The position numbers were made by a program, and so were the translations under genes. Shown here piece by piece: positions 34,261-42,236 of a DNA stretch of 54,778 nt (position 1 is the stretch's first letter; every line of letters begins with the position of its first letter). Source of the stretch: Chloroflexota bacterium (lineage in GTDB: Bacteria > Chloroflexota > UBA11872); contig JAPPKM010000141.1 of the NCBI GenBank assembly GCA_028874315.1, positions 1 to 54,778 of the forward strand. The letters run 5' to 3'. Under the pieces are notes generated by a model, which was not told the DNA's origin, made no database searches, and saw only the letters and a list, made by a program, of their open reading frames with translations.

Positions 34261-34989
34261 TTAACTGATGGGGGGAACGCCCATCGGGACCAGTGAAGCG
34301 ATCACCGGCATCAGATTGGTAAACACGATCACGCCCAGCGCGATCAGGAGCACTCCGCCGCCGGCGCTGGTGTATTGGAGTGCCCGCCCGTAGCGCCGCA
34401 GCAGCACGCGCGTCCAGCCGGAGAACGCGCCCGCCAGCACAAAGGGAAGCATGATTCCCAGCGAATAGGCCGTGAGCAGCACGGCCCCGGTCGCGGCGGA
34501 TGCCGTGGTAGCCGCCAGAACGAGGATGGCGCCCAGAATCGGCCCGACGCAGGGAATCCACCCGACCGCAAACGTCCCGCCCACGATCAGGGAACCCGCA
34601 TAGCTGAGACGCCGTGCGAAGCGGTCGTCCACCGTGAAGCCGCGTTCAAGGACCGGGACGCGCAGGAGACCGAGGGTCATGAGGCCGAAGCCGATAATCA
34701 GGAGGCCGCCGATGCGGTTCAGCCAGACGGCCTGGTCCCCGGCGATGCTTGAGATGGCGCCAAGCGACGATCCCAACACCACGAAGACGGACGTGAAGCC
34801 CAAGGCAAAGAGGGCCACATTGAGCACGGTGGCCGCCTGCAATCGCCTTGAGCTTGCCGTACTTGGGTCGCTCAGCGTGAACCCCGCCAGGTACGCGAGA
34901 TAGGCCGGTACGAGCGCCAGCGTGCAGGGAGCAATGAAGGACGCGACACCGGCGATGAACGCCAGTCCGACGTTGAGCGACTGATCCAC
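34261..34989 (-). CDS. ccdA: CcdA-type thiol-disulfide transporter
   Basis: 242 residues, six membrane segments. The two redox cysteines are in SFIAPCTLALVPAYLAYLAG (about 18-37) and VGWIPCVGPILGAIL (about 131-145). CcdA carries electrons from cytoplasmic thioredoxin across the membrane to extracytoplasmic thioredoxin-like proteins for cytochrome c maturation or oxidative stress. It follows the thioredoxin-like gene by 30 bases. Together they match the two halves of the fused DipZ protein of actinobacteria. Confidence 0.9.
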   Translation of the reverse strand: MDQSLNVGLAFIAGVASFIAPCTLALVPAYLAYLAGFTLSDPSTASSRRLQAATVLNVALFALGFTSVFVVLGSSLGAISSIAGDQAVWLNRIGGLLIIGFGLMTLGLLRVPVLERGFTVDDRFARRLSYAGSLIVGGTFAVGWIPCVGPILGAILVLAATTASAATGAVLLTAYSLGIMLPFVLAGAFSGWTRVLLRRYGRALQYTSAGGGVLLIALGVIVFTNLMPVIASLVPMGVPPIS

Positions 34990-35019
34990 GTTACGTGCCC
35001 AGGTTCCGCTAGCTGGAAC

Positions 35020-36387
35020 CTACGATAGCGAGACGGTGTAGAGCGCCAACCCGCGTTGACCAACCGAGAATTGCAACTCGCCCACGCTCTCCCCGGCGTT
35101 CCGCAGAATGTCGTAGAGACGGAACTGGTCGACGAGCAGATGCGTCTGGCCGTCAGGCCCGGTCAGGACGTCTCCACCCCGGCGGTCAGCCGGAATCGGC
35201 TCGCCATCGACTGTCACATTTACACGAACCGACTCGTTGCCGGACACACCGAAGCTCACCGAGACGGCCTGGGCGTGAAACGGAACACTGACGCGCGCCG
35301 TTTCGTCGGCTTGGGGCTGCGCCAGCGCGGCGTTGGCCACCCAGTCCCAGCGTCCGTCCAGGTAGAGGCGCTCGGCGTCGTGCGCGACATTGTCGGTAAA
35401 CACCCGCGCTCCATCATCGGGCGTACCAGTGGGATTGCCCAGGTAGGAACCGAAGGCGAACCCGCTCCCCGCAAAGAGCGACCGAGGCCCGATGGACGGT
35501 GAGGGGGTTGTCTTGTGCGGGATGGCGGCGCTTGAGAGCGGGATGTGCGAGAGCTCCGTTCCGCCTTCGGCGAGGAGCGCGCGGATTGCCTTCTCGGTTT
35601 CCTGGTAGGCGCCCTCGCCGATGTGGTGATAACGAATCTGCCCTTCCTGATCGATCAGGAACTTGTGCGGCCAGAAGCGGTTCTTGTAAGCACGCCAGGT
35701 CTTGTACCCGTTGTCCATGGCCACCGGCCAAATGACGCCGCGGGAGGGAAGCGATTCACGAACATTGGCCTCTTCGTACTCGTGGTTGAACTCGGGCGTG
35801 TGCACGCCGACGATCACCAGCCCGTGCGGCGCGTAGGCGTCGTGCCAGGCGCGGACGTGGGGCAGCGTGCGGATGCAGTTAATACAGCCGAATGTCCAGA
35901 AGTCGATGAGGACCGGGCGTCCGCGCAATTCGTCCATCGTCAGGACTTCGCTGTTGAGCCAGGCCGTGATGCCCGCAAACTCAGGCGCCGTGCCGATGAC
36001 CGGCAACTCGGGCAGTTGGCCGACGACCACCTGCGGCGTGGGCGCCGGCGTGGGCGCGCTTGTGACGGGCGCCGGAGCGCTGGTCGCGACTGTCGGCGAG
36101 CTGGTCGCCGGTGCGGGCGCGGCGGTTGAGGTAATGGCGGGCGCGGTCGGCGCGGTCGTGCCGGCGGCTGTCGCGCGAGGCGTGGCCGCCCCGGTCGCCT
36201 CCGCAATGGCCTGCGTGGCAGCGGGAGTCGCGGGAGCAGGTGCCGCCGCCTGGGCCTCGTCAGCGCCGGGCAGCCCGACGCCGACTGTCGGTTCCGGCGG
36301 CGATATCACAATCTCGATCAGGGCAATCGCTCCCACCACCACGAGCACCACCAGGCCGAGCGCCGCGTAGCGTTGACGCCCGGTCAT
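35020..36387 (-). CDS. Membrane-anchored TlpA/DipZ-like thioredoxin
   Basis: 455 residues. One N-terminal membrane anchor (YAALGLVVLVVVGAIALIEI), a ~100-residue Ala/Pro/Thr linker, then a thioredoxin domain with active site FWTFGCINCIRTLPHV (about 169-184), VGVHTPEFNHEYEEANVRES and FLIDQEGQIRYHHIGEG. The last ~150 residues are a beta-rich module (from about 300) like the C-terminal carbohydrate-binding-type domain of DipZ. It probably receives electrons from the adjacent CcdA and repairs extracytoplasmic disulfides. The linker's extreme composition explains the low-complexity DNA at 36030-36260. Confidence 0.88.
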   Translation of the reverse strand: MTGRQRYAALGLVVLVVVGAIALIEIVISPPEPTVGVGLPGADEAQAAAPAPATPAATQAIAEATGAATPRATAAGTTAPTAPAITSTAAPAPATSSPTVATSAPAPVTSAPTPAPTPQVVVGQLPELPVIGTAPEFAGITAWLNSEVLTMDELRGRPVLIDFWTFGCINCIRTLPHVRAWHDAYAPHGLVIVGVHTPEFNHEYEEANVRESLPSRGVIWPVAMDNGYKTWRAYKNRFWPHKFLIDQEGQIRYHHIGEGAYQETEKAIRALLAEGGTELSHIPLSSAAIPHKTTPSPSIGPRSLFAGSGFAFGSYLGNPTGTPDDGARVFTDNVAHDAERLYLDGRWDWVANAALAQPQADETARVSVPFHAQAVSVSFGVSGNESVRVNVTVDGEPIPADRRGGDVLTGPDGQTHLLVDQFRLYDILRNAGESVGELQFSVGQRGLALYTVSLS

Positions 36388-36452
36388 CGGATTGCTTCGG
36401 CGGACGTGATCCGTGAATCAGATGCGCAACCGCGCCGAGCGTTCAACATCGG

Positions 36453-37217
36453 TCAGGCTGCTCGATTCCTTTTCTGGCCTCGCACCATGAGTCCGTCGCG
36501 CCCGAGTCCCTGGCCGGCGGTCTGCACGTTATCCGGGTCGCGGTAGCCAAACCGGACGAGACGACGCCATTGGTCGGTCCGGTTGGGCGCCGAACCGTGG
36601 ATGGTGTAGTAGCTGAAGAACACCACGTCCCCGGCGTCGGCCGGAACCGACACGGCGTCTTCGAGGCGGTATTCGTCCGTCGGCAGATGCGGGCTCGATT
36701 CGGGGCCTCGAATGTGCTGGAGCGGCCCGAGCTTGTGGCTCCCTTCAAGAAATTGTAGGCAGCCGTTCTCTTCGCTTGCCGTATCGATATGCACAATCGC
36801 GTCCACGTACGCCGGACCCTCGTGCTCGTAGAACGGGTGGTCCTGGTGCATGGGAAACGGGGTTCCCATGTCCGGGGCCTTGGCGTGCAGCGTGGTGTGG
36901 TGCAGCTCCACGTCCGGTCCGATCAGGTCGGCCACGGCGCCGGTGAGCCGGTCGTTGACGACGGCCCGCGCGAAGGCCTCGGAATAGTTCTGGAGCTCGT
37001 GCATGGCGGTGAGCCGGGCGCGCTCGTCCTCTTCGGCGGTCATGTAGGCCTTGCGCCAGGGTCCACGCCAACCCGGGGTCTGCTGGGCCCATTCGAGCAT
37101 GAGACGCTCGAGTTCGACGGACTGAAACTTGACGTCGTCGGGCGAGAAAACGTTGCGAAGTCGCAGGTATCCGCACTCGTTATAAAAGGCGACTTGCTCC
37201 GCAGTCAGCGTGTACAT
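36453..37217 (-). CDS. Phytanoyl-CoA dioxygenase (PhyH) family protein 1
   Basis: 254 residues from the ATG at 37217 (MYTLTAEQVAFYNECGYL); the open frame continues 35 codons upstream but that part is not PhyH-like. The Fe(II) site is HQD in FPMHQDHPFY and the distal His in YTIHGSAPNR, with the 2-oxoglutarate Arg in LVRFGYRD. The family hydroxylates lipids or small molecules using O2 and 2-oxoglutarate. It is divergent from a short gene at 37322. Confidence 0.85.
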   Translation of the reverse strand: MYTLTAEQVAFYNECGYLRLRNVFSPDDVKFQSVELERLMLEWAQQTPGWRGPWRKAYMTAEEDERARLTAMHELQNYSEAFARAVVNDRLTGAVADLIGPDVELHHTTLHAKAPDMGTPFPMHQDHPFYEHEGPAYVDAIVHIDTASEENGCLQFLEGSHKLGPLQHIRGPESSPHLPTDEYRLEDAVSVPADAGDVVFFSYYTIHGSAPNRTDQWRRLVRFGYRDPDNVQTAGQGLGRDGLMVRGQKRNRAA

Positions 37218-37321
37218 GGCCACGTGCCCTCCCCGGTCGCAGCACCTTCCGATTATATCGAGGCGACGATCTGGGCAGCCTCGGTACCATGGGCCGCGCA
37301 GTCGCGCGGCAAGGGGCAGCA

Positions 37322-37606
37322 ATGTCGCCAGTTCGGCAGCAGATTCTGATTCTGCATCTCCAGTCCGGCGACCTGGGTTCGCCGACCGTCGCCTGGGCGC
37401 TGTATGACGGGGCGCTGCCGGCGGACGCGGTGCAAATGCAAACCGGCAGCGAGTACGAACCGCCGTACGACTCCGTGCTGGCGGCCATGCGCGACGGCTG
37501 GCGCGTGTTTCAGGCCAGCCCGCAGCCGGAACGCAGCGCGGCGACCGGATCCGGACAACTGGCGAATGAGTTCTGGCTGGAACGTAACATCGAAGTCGAG
37601 GGGTAG
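37322..37606 (+). CDS. Small protein of unknown function
   Basis: 94 residues from an ATG at 37322. It begins SPVRQQILILHLQSGDLGS and ends GSGQLANEFWLERNI. No domain is recognised. Codon usage looks genuine and the gene sits neatly between two PhyH genes, 46 bases before the next. It may work with the second PhyH protein. Confidence 0.6.
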   Translation: MSPVRQQILILHLQSGDLGSPTVAWALYDGALPADAVQMQTGSEYEPPYDSVLAAMRDGWRVFQASPQPERSAATGSGQLANEFWLERNIEVEG

Positions 37607-37651
37607 ACCTAGCCGGCGCCGCTCTCGCGCCGGAACGGAAGGGGCCGAGGG

Positions 37652-38521
37652 ATGGCGATCGCAGAGACCGAGGTCGTACCGCAGACCGAACTCCTGGACG
37701 TGCATCAGATGGCGCGGTTCGTAACCGACGGGTTCATCGAGTTCGACGACCTGGTGCCGGACGAACTGAGCGAAGCCGTCCACGCCGACGAAGTGGCATC
37801 GGTCAACGAGGACGGCCCCATTCCCGAGGTGCGCTGGCACATCACCGACAACCCGCACGGCTTCTACGAGCGGTCCGCCGCCGTGCGCGCCGTGCACAAC
37901 CTGCCGCGCGTGAAGGCTGTCCTGCAGAGCCTGCTGGGCCCCGGACACGTGGCCAGCCACTCGGCCCTGCACTGCACCGGGCCGCTACAGGCGACGGCGC
38001 AGCAGTGGCACGTGGACGCCGGCGGACGTCGCCAGGTGCGACTGCCCGGCGTCCATCCCTGGTCGTTCGACATCCTCACCGCCTACTTCGCCCACGACAC
38101 CCCGCACGAGATGGGTCCCACGCTGGTGCTGCCCGGCTCGCACATGCGCTCCGTGCTCGGTCCGGACGTCGCTCGCTACAAGAACATCGCCGGTCAGAAG
38201 CGCTTGTCAGGCAAAGCCGGGCGCATCGTGTTCATGCACGAAGCGCTCTGGCACTGCGCCCAGACCAACGAGATCGATCAGTGGCGGTTCATGTTCAAGA
38301 TTCGCTACAACCCCCGCGTCCCGCAGCGCGGCATCTTCAACACCGACGGCTGGGACAGCGAGGAAATCCGGCGCTTCTTCCGCATGAACAAGAACGCCCA
38401 TAACCTGACGGGTGAATCCTCGGCCGCCGCCCAGGAACGCGCCGACTGGTGGCGCTACCTCTGCGGCGCCGACGAACTCGCCGACCCCAGCGGGACTGGG
38501 GCCCACGGGGACTACGCGTAG
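37652..38521 (+). CDS. Phytanoyl-CoA dioxygenase (PhyH) family protein 2
   Basis: 289 residues. The Fe(II) facial triad is HVD in QQWHVDAGGRRQV (about 118-130) and the distal His in MHEALWHCAQTNE (about 193-205), with Arg in FMFKIRYNPRVP. It is only distantly similar to the PhyH proteins at 36453 and 46213, so the three are not recent duplicates. Substrate unknown. It is the last gene before the RNA/NYN island. Confidence 0.85.
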   Translation: MAIAETEVVPQTELLDVHQMARFVTDGFIEFDDLVPDELSEAVHADEVASVNEDGPIPEVRWHITDNPHGFYERSAAVRAVHNLPRVKAVLQSLLGPGHVASHSALHCTGPLQATAQQWHVDAGGRRQVRLPGVHPWSFDILTAYFAHDTPHEMGPTLVLPGSHMRSVLGPDVARYKNIAGQKRLSGKAGRIVFMHEALWHCAQTNEIDQWRFMFKIRYNPRVPQRGIFNTDGWDSEEIRRFFRMNKNAHNLTGESSAAAQERADWWRYLCGADELADPSGTGAHGDYA

Positions 38522-38544
38522 GCACGGGGTTCCAGCGCCGACGT

Positions 38545-38572
38545 TTGACGACGCGGGCGATTTGCCTAGAAT
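38545..38572 (+). promoter_or_regulatory. Sigma70-type promoter of the RNA/NYN island
   Basis: TTGACG (38545-38550), a 16-base spacer, then TAGAAT (38567-38572). Transcription should begin near 38579-38580, just before the conserved RNA motif. It is one of the best promoter matches seen in the window. Confidence 0.65.
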
Positions 38573-38579
38573 CTGCACA

Positions 38580-38682
38580 TTACAGCCCGCTGGCGGTTAG
38601 CTCCCGGCCGAACTGGGTGGACTCCGCCGGCAGTGATAGCTCCAGGGGCCGCGTTGCAAGACGCGGCCCCTGCTCTGCTTTC
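38580..38682 (+). ncRNA. Candidate structured small RNA, copy 1
   Basis: Two nested helices can be drawn. The outer stem GCTGGCGG (38589-38596) pairs with CCGCCGGC (38624-38631). A symmetric internal loop (TTAGCT / TGGACT) follows, then an inner stem CCCGG (38603-38607) with CTGGG (38613-38617) closed by loop CCGAA. A strong terminator-like hairpin follows at 38643-38672. The same fold and spacing occur at 40446-40528 with compensatory or wobble changes. No known riboswitch or sRNA family was recognised. It may be a leader RNA, a free sRNA, or an RNA antitoxin for the downstream NYN RNase. Confidence 0.6.
38643..38682 (+). terminator. Intrinsic-terminator-like hairpin between RNA motif and NYN gene
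   Basis: CAGGGGCCGCGT (38643-38654), loop TGCAAG, ACGCGGCCCCTG (38661-38672): a 12-bp perfect stem followed by CTCTGCTTTC, a weakly T-rich tail. It would end the small RNA and allow only partial read-through into the NYN gene. Confidence 0.6.
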
Positions 38683-38733
38683 GGGCATGAGCCGTAAGGA
38701 GCTTCTCGCTCCTGCTTCAAGGGGCGTCCACAC

Positions 38734-39359
38734 ATGCTGGGCAATCACACGGAACCCGGTCCAGGCAACCGAATTCGGATATTCGTCGACTACTGGAATC
38801 TTCAGTTGACCATGAGCGAAAAGAGCGGGAAGTCGTTCAGGTTCGACTGGAACCGCTTCCCGCTGTGGCTAACCGAAATAGCTACCGAGCTTTGCTACAT
38901 CCGAGACGCTACTTTCGAAGGTATGCATGTCTATTCGTCCTACAACTCAGATTCACAAAAGGACCTCAACCACAAGCGCTGGGCACAGGGCTGGCTAAAT
39001 CGCCAACCGGGAGTCCAAGTGTCACTTCGTGAGCGTCAGCACAGGCCAGCCCCTTCCTGTCCAAACTGCTATCACGTAATCGGCGTGTGTCCCGCATGCA
39101 ATAGGAGAATGAGTGGCACCACCGAGAAAGGCGTCGACACGGCAATTGCAACAGACATGATTCGCCTGGCCTGGGAGCAGGTCTACGATGTTGCCGTGCT
39201 TGTGTCGTCCGACGCTGATCTCATTCCAGCCGTAGAGTTCTTGGACTTGCGAGGCCGAAAGGTGCTACAGGAGGATTCCCGCCCTTGGGCAGCGCGCTCG
39301 CAACCGCGTGCTGGGCGTCGTTCGACTTGTTTGGTAGGCGTGTTGAGTTCGAGCGATGA
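38734..39359 (+). pseudogene. NYN-domain (PIN-like) RNase with zinc knuckle, one-base frameshift
   Basis: About 208 residues if repaired. The NYN domain (DUF88/LabA type) is clear: first acid in IRIFVDYWNLQ (about 15-24), an inserted CPNC...CPAC zinc knuckle (about 108-123), and the acidic face in EKGVDTAIATDMIRLA and AVLVSSDADLIPAVEFL. In the annotated frame the last 30 residues are nonsense. Shifting frame near 39271-39273 gives the expected ending GFPPLGSALATACWASFDLF then GRRVEFER and a stop at 39357-39359. A single lost base (for example in CAGG-AGGA) explains it. It could be a real mutation or a sequence error. It has a good ribosome-binding site (AAGGGG) and lies behind the small RNA. 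Confidence 0.75.
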
Positions 39360-39432
39360 GTGAAGGTCGATCAGCTAGTGACGGCTGAGATGCAGCGGTC
39401 GTGCGAGCAGTAGTCTGGAGGCGACGAGGGCA

Positions 39433-40362
39433 ATGACCAACGCAAGCCTAGGCACACTCAGGCACGTAGAGGTTCGGCAGGCTTGGGCACACGAGGCCCG
39501 CGACTTCACACCTTGGCTGTCGGAGAACCTTGAGGTGCTGTCTGCTGAGCTTGGGATCGCCCTCGAGCTCGAAGACACAGAAGTCGCGGTCGGGCCGGAC
39601 CAGTATCGGGCGGACATTCTGGCGCGGGCTCCTCACGACGGCAGCGTGGTGCTCATCGAAAACCAACTGGAGGAGGCCAACCTCGAACACTTGGGCCAGG
39701 TGTTGGCCTATTTGGCAGGACTGAACGCTCAGATCGTCGTGTGGGTCGCTACTCGGTTCCGAGAGGGACATCTGTCCGCAATCCGGTGGCTGAACGAGCA
39801 CACGGACGACCCATTCGCGTTTTTTGCGGTACGCCTGAGCGTAGTTCAGATCGGCGATTCGCAGCTCGCCCCGGTACTCAACGTCCTAGAGCGACCGAAC
39901 GAATGGGACCGTCAAGTTGAGAGAGTGAGCGGGCTTTCCGACATTGCAAAGTTCCGGCGCGACTTCTGGACTCACTTTGTGTCCCGACGCCCAGACTCAC
40001 CCCGGCTGAGTCCCGGATACATGGGCAGCAACGTCTGGCACTGGATCGAGGAGGCTGAACTCTACGTTGTTCAGTACTTGGCCCAGAACAGTGTCGGAGT
40101 ATATCTACGGGGCGCGTGGGGCACGACCAAGGCAAGCACTTGGCCTCAGCTGGATCCGTACGTGGAGCTCCTTGAGAAGAGACTTCGTGAAGCAGAGGCT
40201 GAAGACGGCTACGTCCGGGATAGCGGACATCATTGGTGCGTGACGACCCTGCGGGTTGACTCTCGCGACACAGACAACTGGGATCAAATGGCCGATTGGC
40301 TCGACAAGCGGCGGCATGTTTACGAAGTCGTGCTACGTGCCGACTCCGGACCGGCAGCCTAA
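39433..40362 (+). CDS. DUF4268-type PD-(D/E)XK nuclease-like protein
   Basis: 309 residues. The N-terminal half matches the DUF4268/nuclease arrangement: AWAHEARDFTPWLSENLEVL, then YRADILARAP and VVLIENQLEEANLEHLGQVL, where D and the E-x-Q triplet occupy the PD-(D/E)XK positions, and IVVWVATRFREGHLSAIRWL. The C-terminal DUF4268 part ends with LRVDSRDTDNWDQMADWL. Such proteins often lie in defence islands or near restriction systems. It follows the NYN gene by about 70 bases. GC content is lower than in flanking metabolic genes. Confidence 0.75.
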   Translation: MTNASLGTLRHVEVRQAWAHEARDFTPWLSENLEVLSAELGIALELEDTEVAVGPDQYRADILARAPHDGSVVLIENQLEEANLEHLGQVLAYLAGLNAQIVVWVATRFREGHLSAIRWLNEHTDDPFAFFAVRLSVVQIGDSQLAPVLNVLERPNEWDRQVERVSGLSDIAKFRRDFWTHFVSRRPDSPRLSPGYMGSNVWHWIEEAELYVVQYLAQNSVGVYLRGAWGTTKASTWPQLDPYVELLEKRLREAEAEDGYVRDSGHHWCVTTLRVDSRDTDNWDQMADWLDKRRHVYEVVLRADSGPAA

Positions 40363-40394
40363 AGGCGTCCTAGCCAACTGAAGGAGGTAAGAGC

Positions 40395-40439
40395 GTGCAG
40401 GATGAAGGACCGGCCCTTCGGCCTACCGTTCAGACATAA
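40395..40439 (+). CDS. Very short ORF (14 codons) with a strong ribosome-binding site
   Basis: GTG at 40395 is preceded by AAGGAGGT with a 6-base spacer, an ideal Shine-Dalgarno sequence. It would encode MQDEGPALRPTVQT and stops at 40437-40439, just before the second RNA motif. It could be a leader peptide controlling that RNA or a chance ORF. There is no homology to judge by. Confidence 0.3.
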   Translation: MQDEGPALRPTVQT

Positions 40440-40440
40440 G

Positions 40441-40535
40441 ACCCCACTGGTGGTTAGCTCCCAGCCAAACTGGGTGGGATCCGCCTGTCACTAGAGCGCT
40501 AGGGACCGTGTCGTGTGCCACGGTCCCTGCGACGT
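40441..40535 (+). ncRNA. Candidate structured small RNA, copy 2
   Basis: It repeats the fold at 38580. The outer stem GGTGG (40449-40453) pairs with CCGCC (40481-40485), internal loops are TTAGCT and TGGGAT, and the inner stem CCCAG (40460-40464) pairs with CTGGG (40470-40474) around loop CCAAA. Relative to copy 1, one outer C-G pair becomes T-G and one inner G-T pair becomes A-T, so pairing is kept despite base changes. The distance to the terminator hairpin is also kept (about 55 bases). No plus-strand gene follows, so this copy is not a leader of a downstream gene. Confidence 0.55.
40501..40528 (+). terminator. Terminator-like hairpin after RNA copy 2
   Basis: AGGGACCGTG (40501-40510), loop TCGTGTGC, CACGGTCCCT (40519-40528): a 10-bp perfect stem. 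The sequence differs completely from the hairpin of copy 1 but its position is the same. No strong T-tract follows. It may also end transcription of the DUF4268 gene. Confidence 0.55.
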
Positions 40536-40576
40536 CTATGGGTCGATCTTGTCCGCCACCGCGACGGAGAGGCTAG

Positions 40577-42151
40577 CTACCCGCTGACATCCACCACGAT
40601 GGTGTGGTGACCCGTCGCGCCATCGGGGTCGGATGAGCTGATCTGGGCGGTCTGGGTTTCGCCGGTGGCGTCGGTGGCGCGGACGGCGATGACGTGCCTG
40701 CCAGGCGTGGCGTCCCAGGGCAGCACCCACTGGCGCCAGGTGTCCTTGGATATTGCCTCGCCTAGCTGCGTCTCCTGCCAGCCGCCGTCACCAATCTGGA
40801 CCTCGACTTTGGCGATGCCCCGGTCTTGGGCCCAGGCCACGCCGGCGATGGGCTGGAGACCCGGTTGCAACGTGCGGCCATTAAGCGGCACGTCGATCCG
40901 CGACTGCGTCTTGATCGGTCCTTCCTTGGACCAGCCGCGCGGAATCCAGTAGCCGTCGAATTCCTCCCACCGGTTCACCACGATCGCGTCCAGCCATTTC
41001 GTGGCCGAGACGTAGCCGTAGAGACCCGCCACGACCAGCCGGGCCGGAAAGCCATGCTTCAGCGGCAGCGGCTCATCGTTCATGCCCACGGCCACCAGCG
41101 CCTGGCGCCCGTCGTAGACGGTGTCCACCGGGAACCCGGCGGTGAAGCCGTCCACGGACATGCCGACGATCTGGCTGGCCTCCGGCTGCAACCCCGCGCG
41201 ATCCAGCAACTCCGACAGCGGCACGCCCAGCCACTTGGCGTTATCTACCAGGTCGCCGCCAACCTCGTTGGAGACGCAACACAAGGTGACGTGCCGCTCG
41301 ACGCGCGAGAGGTCGAGCAGCTCGTCGTAGGTCAGCTCGTAGGGCCGGTCCACCAGGCCCTCGATCTTGAGGGTCCACGTAGACAAGTCGACCTGGGGAA
41401 TGCTGAGGGCCGTGTCGATCCGGTAGAAGTCCTCGTTGGGCGTGACGATCGGGCCGATGCCCTCGGCTTCGACCATCGCGCCCTCGGGAATCTGCCTCGC
41501 GGCGTCGCGCGGCGCGGGGAGAATCACGTCCAGCCGGCTGGAGGCGATGGTGCGCGCCCGCTCCAGCATCACCCGCCCACCGGCCGCGGTCCCGACCGCC
41601 AGGACCGCAAACGCCCCGGCCATTCGCATGAAGGAGCGGCGGCCGAGCGCCATCAGGCGCGGGTCGCGAACGGGCTGTGGCATTTCCTGCGCTTGCACGA
41701 GCTTCAGCAGCATCGCCAGCGTCCACATGCCGGCCGAAGTCGCCAGCAGGGCGCCGATCAGGGCCAGCACGGGCGAAAGCTGCGGCTCGGCGATTCCGGC
41801 CACGGCGGCCACGATTCCGAACACCGCAAAGCCAAGCTGCGGGATCCAGAATTTCCGCATCCCGGCCACGCCGACAAGTGCTCCCAGGCCAAGGCCGATT
41901 ACGACAATCGAAATCAGCAGCGCCAGCTTGTCGTTGGTGCCGAATACAGCAATCGCGAAGTCCTTGGCGAACTTCGGCGACAGGTCAATCACGCCCGAGC
42001 CCACCGCGATGATGAGCGACGGACCGCCGGATATCAGTCCGGCGAAGATCTCGGTAATTCCAAATGACACGCCGGCGGCAATCAGGCCGGCCAATGCCGG
42101 GCGCGACTCGCGCCTGAGCACGGGACCTAGTCCCTTACGAGCGTCGTACAT
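40577..42151 (-). CDS. Molybdopterin-dependent oxidoreductase, sulfite-oxidase family, with N-terminal membrane domain
   Basis: 524 residues from the ATG at 42151 (MYDARKGLGPVL). About five membrane segments fill the first 190 residues. The sulfite-oxidase-type molybdenum domain follows; the molybdenum-binding Cys is in RHVTLCCVSNEVGG (about 297-310), with GVPLSELLDRAGL and FPARLVVAGLYGYVSATKWL after it. The C-terminal dimerisation domain (QSRIDVPLNGRTL to TAQISSSDPD) is complete. Substrate could be sulfite or a sulfoxide-like compound. It converges on the RNA island. Confidence 0.88.
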   Translation of the reverse strand: MYDARKGLGPVLRRESRPALAGLIAAGVSFGITEIFAGLISGGPSLIIAVGSGVIDLSPKFAKDFAIAVFGTNDKLALLISIVVIGLGLGALVGVAGMRKFWIPQLGFAVFGIVAAVAGIAEPQLSPVLALIGALLATSAGMWTLAMLLKLVQAQEMPQPVRDPRLMALGRRSFMRMAGAFAVLAVGTAAGGRVMLERARTIASSRLDVILPAPRDAARQIPEGAMVEAEGIGPIVTPNEDFYRIDTALSIPQVDLSTWTLKIEGLVDRPYELTYDELLDLSRVERHVTLCCVSNEVGGDLVDNAKWLGVPLSELLDRAGLQPEASQIVGMSVDGFTAGFPVDTVYDGRQALVAVGMNDEPLPLKHGFPARLVVAGLYGYVSATKWLDAIVVNRWEEFDGYWIPRGWSKEGPIKTQSRIDVPLNGRTLQPGLQPIAGVAWAQDRGIAKVEVQIGDGGWQETQLGEAISKDTWRQWVLPWDATPGRHVIAVRATDATGETQTAQISSSDPDGATGHHTIVVDVSG

Positions 42152-42236
42152 GCTTGCGCTCCCCCTTGAGCCCTCGCACTCAGGATACGCGCCCTGCGCC
42201 TGTCGAGTTGGTGGGTTTTCCTGCTTTGGGAGGCAG

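Noticed and set aside
38580-40535. Integron-type attC sites for the repeated 38.6/40.4 kb motif
   Set aside because: GTTAGCT and GCCAAAC are near but do not satisfy the GTTRRRY/RYYYAAC core, and they are in the wrong order. The RNA-fold interpretation fits better.
40826-42067. 413-codon plus-strand open frame
   Set aside because: Antisense to the molybdopterin oxidoreductase; the product is His/Arg/Gln-rich with no motif.
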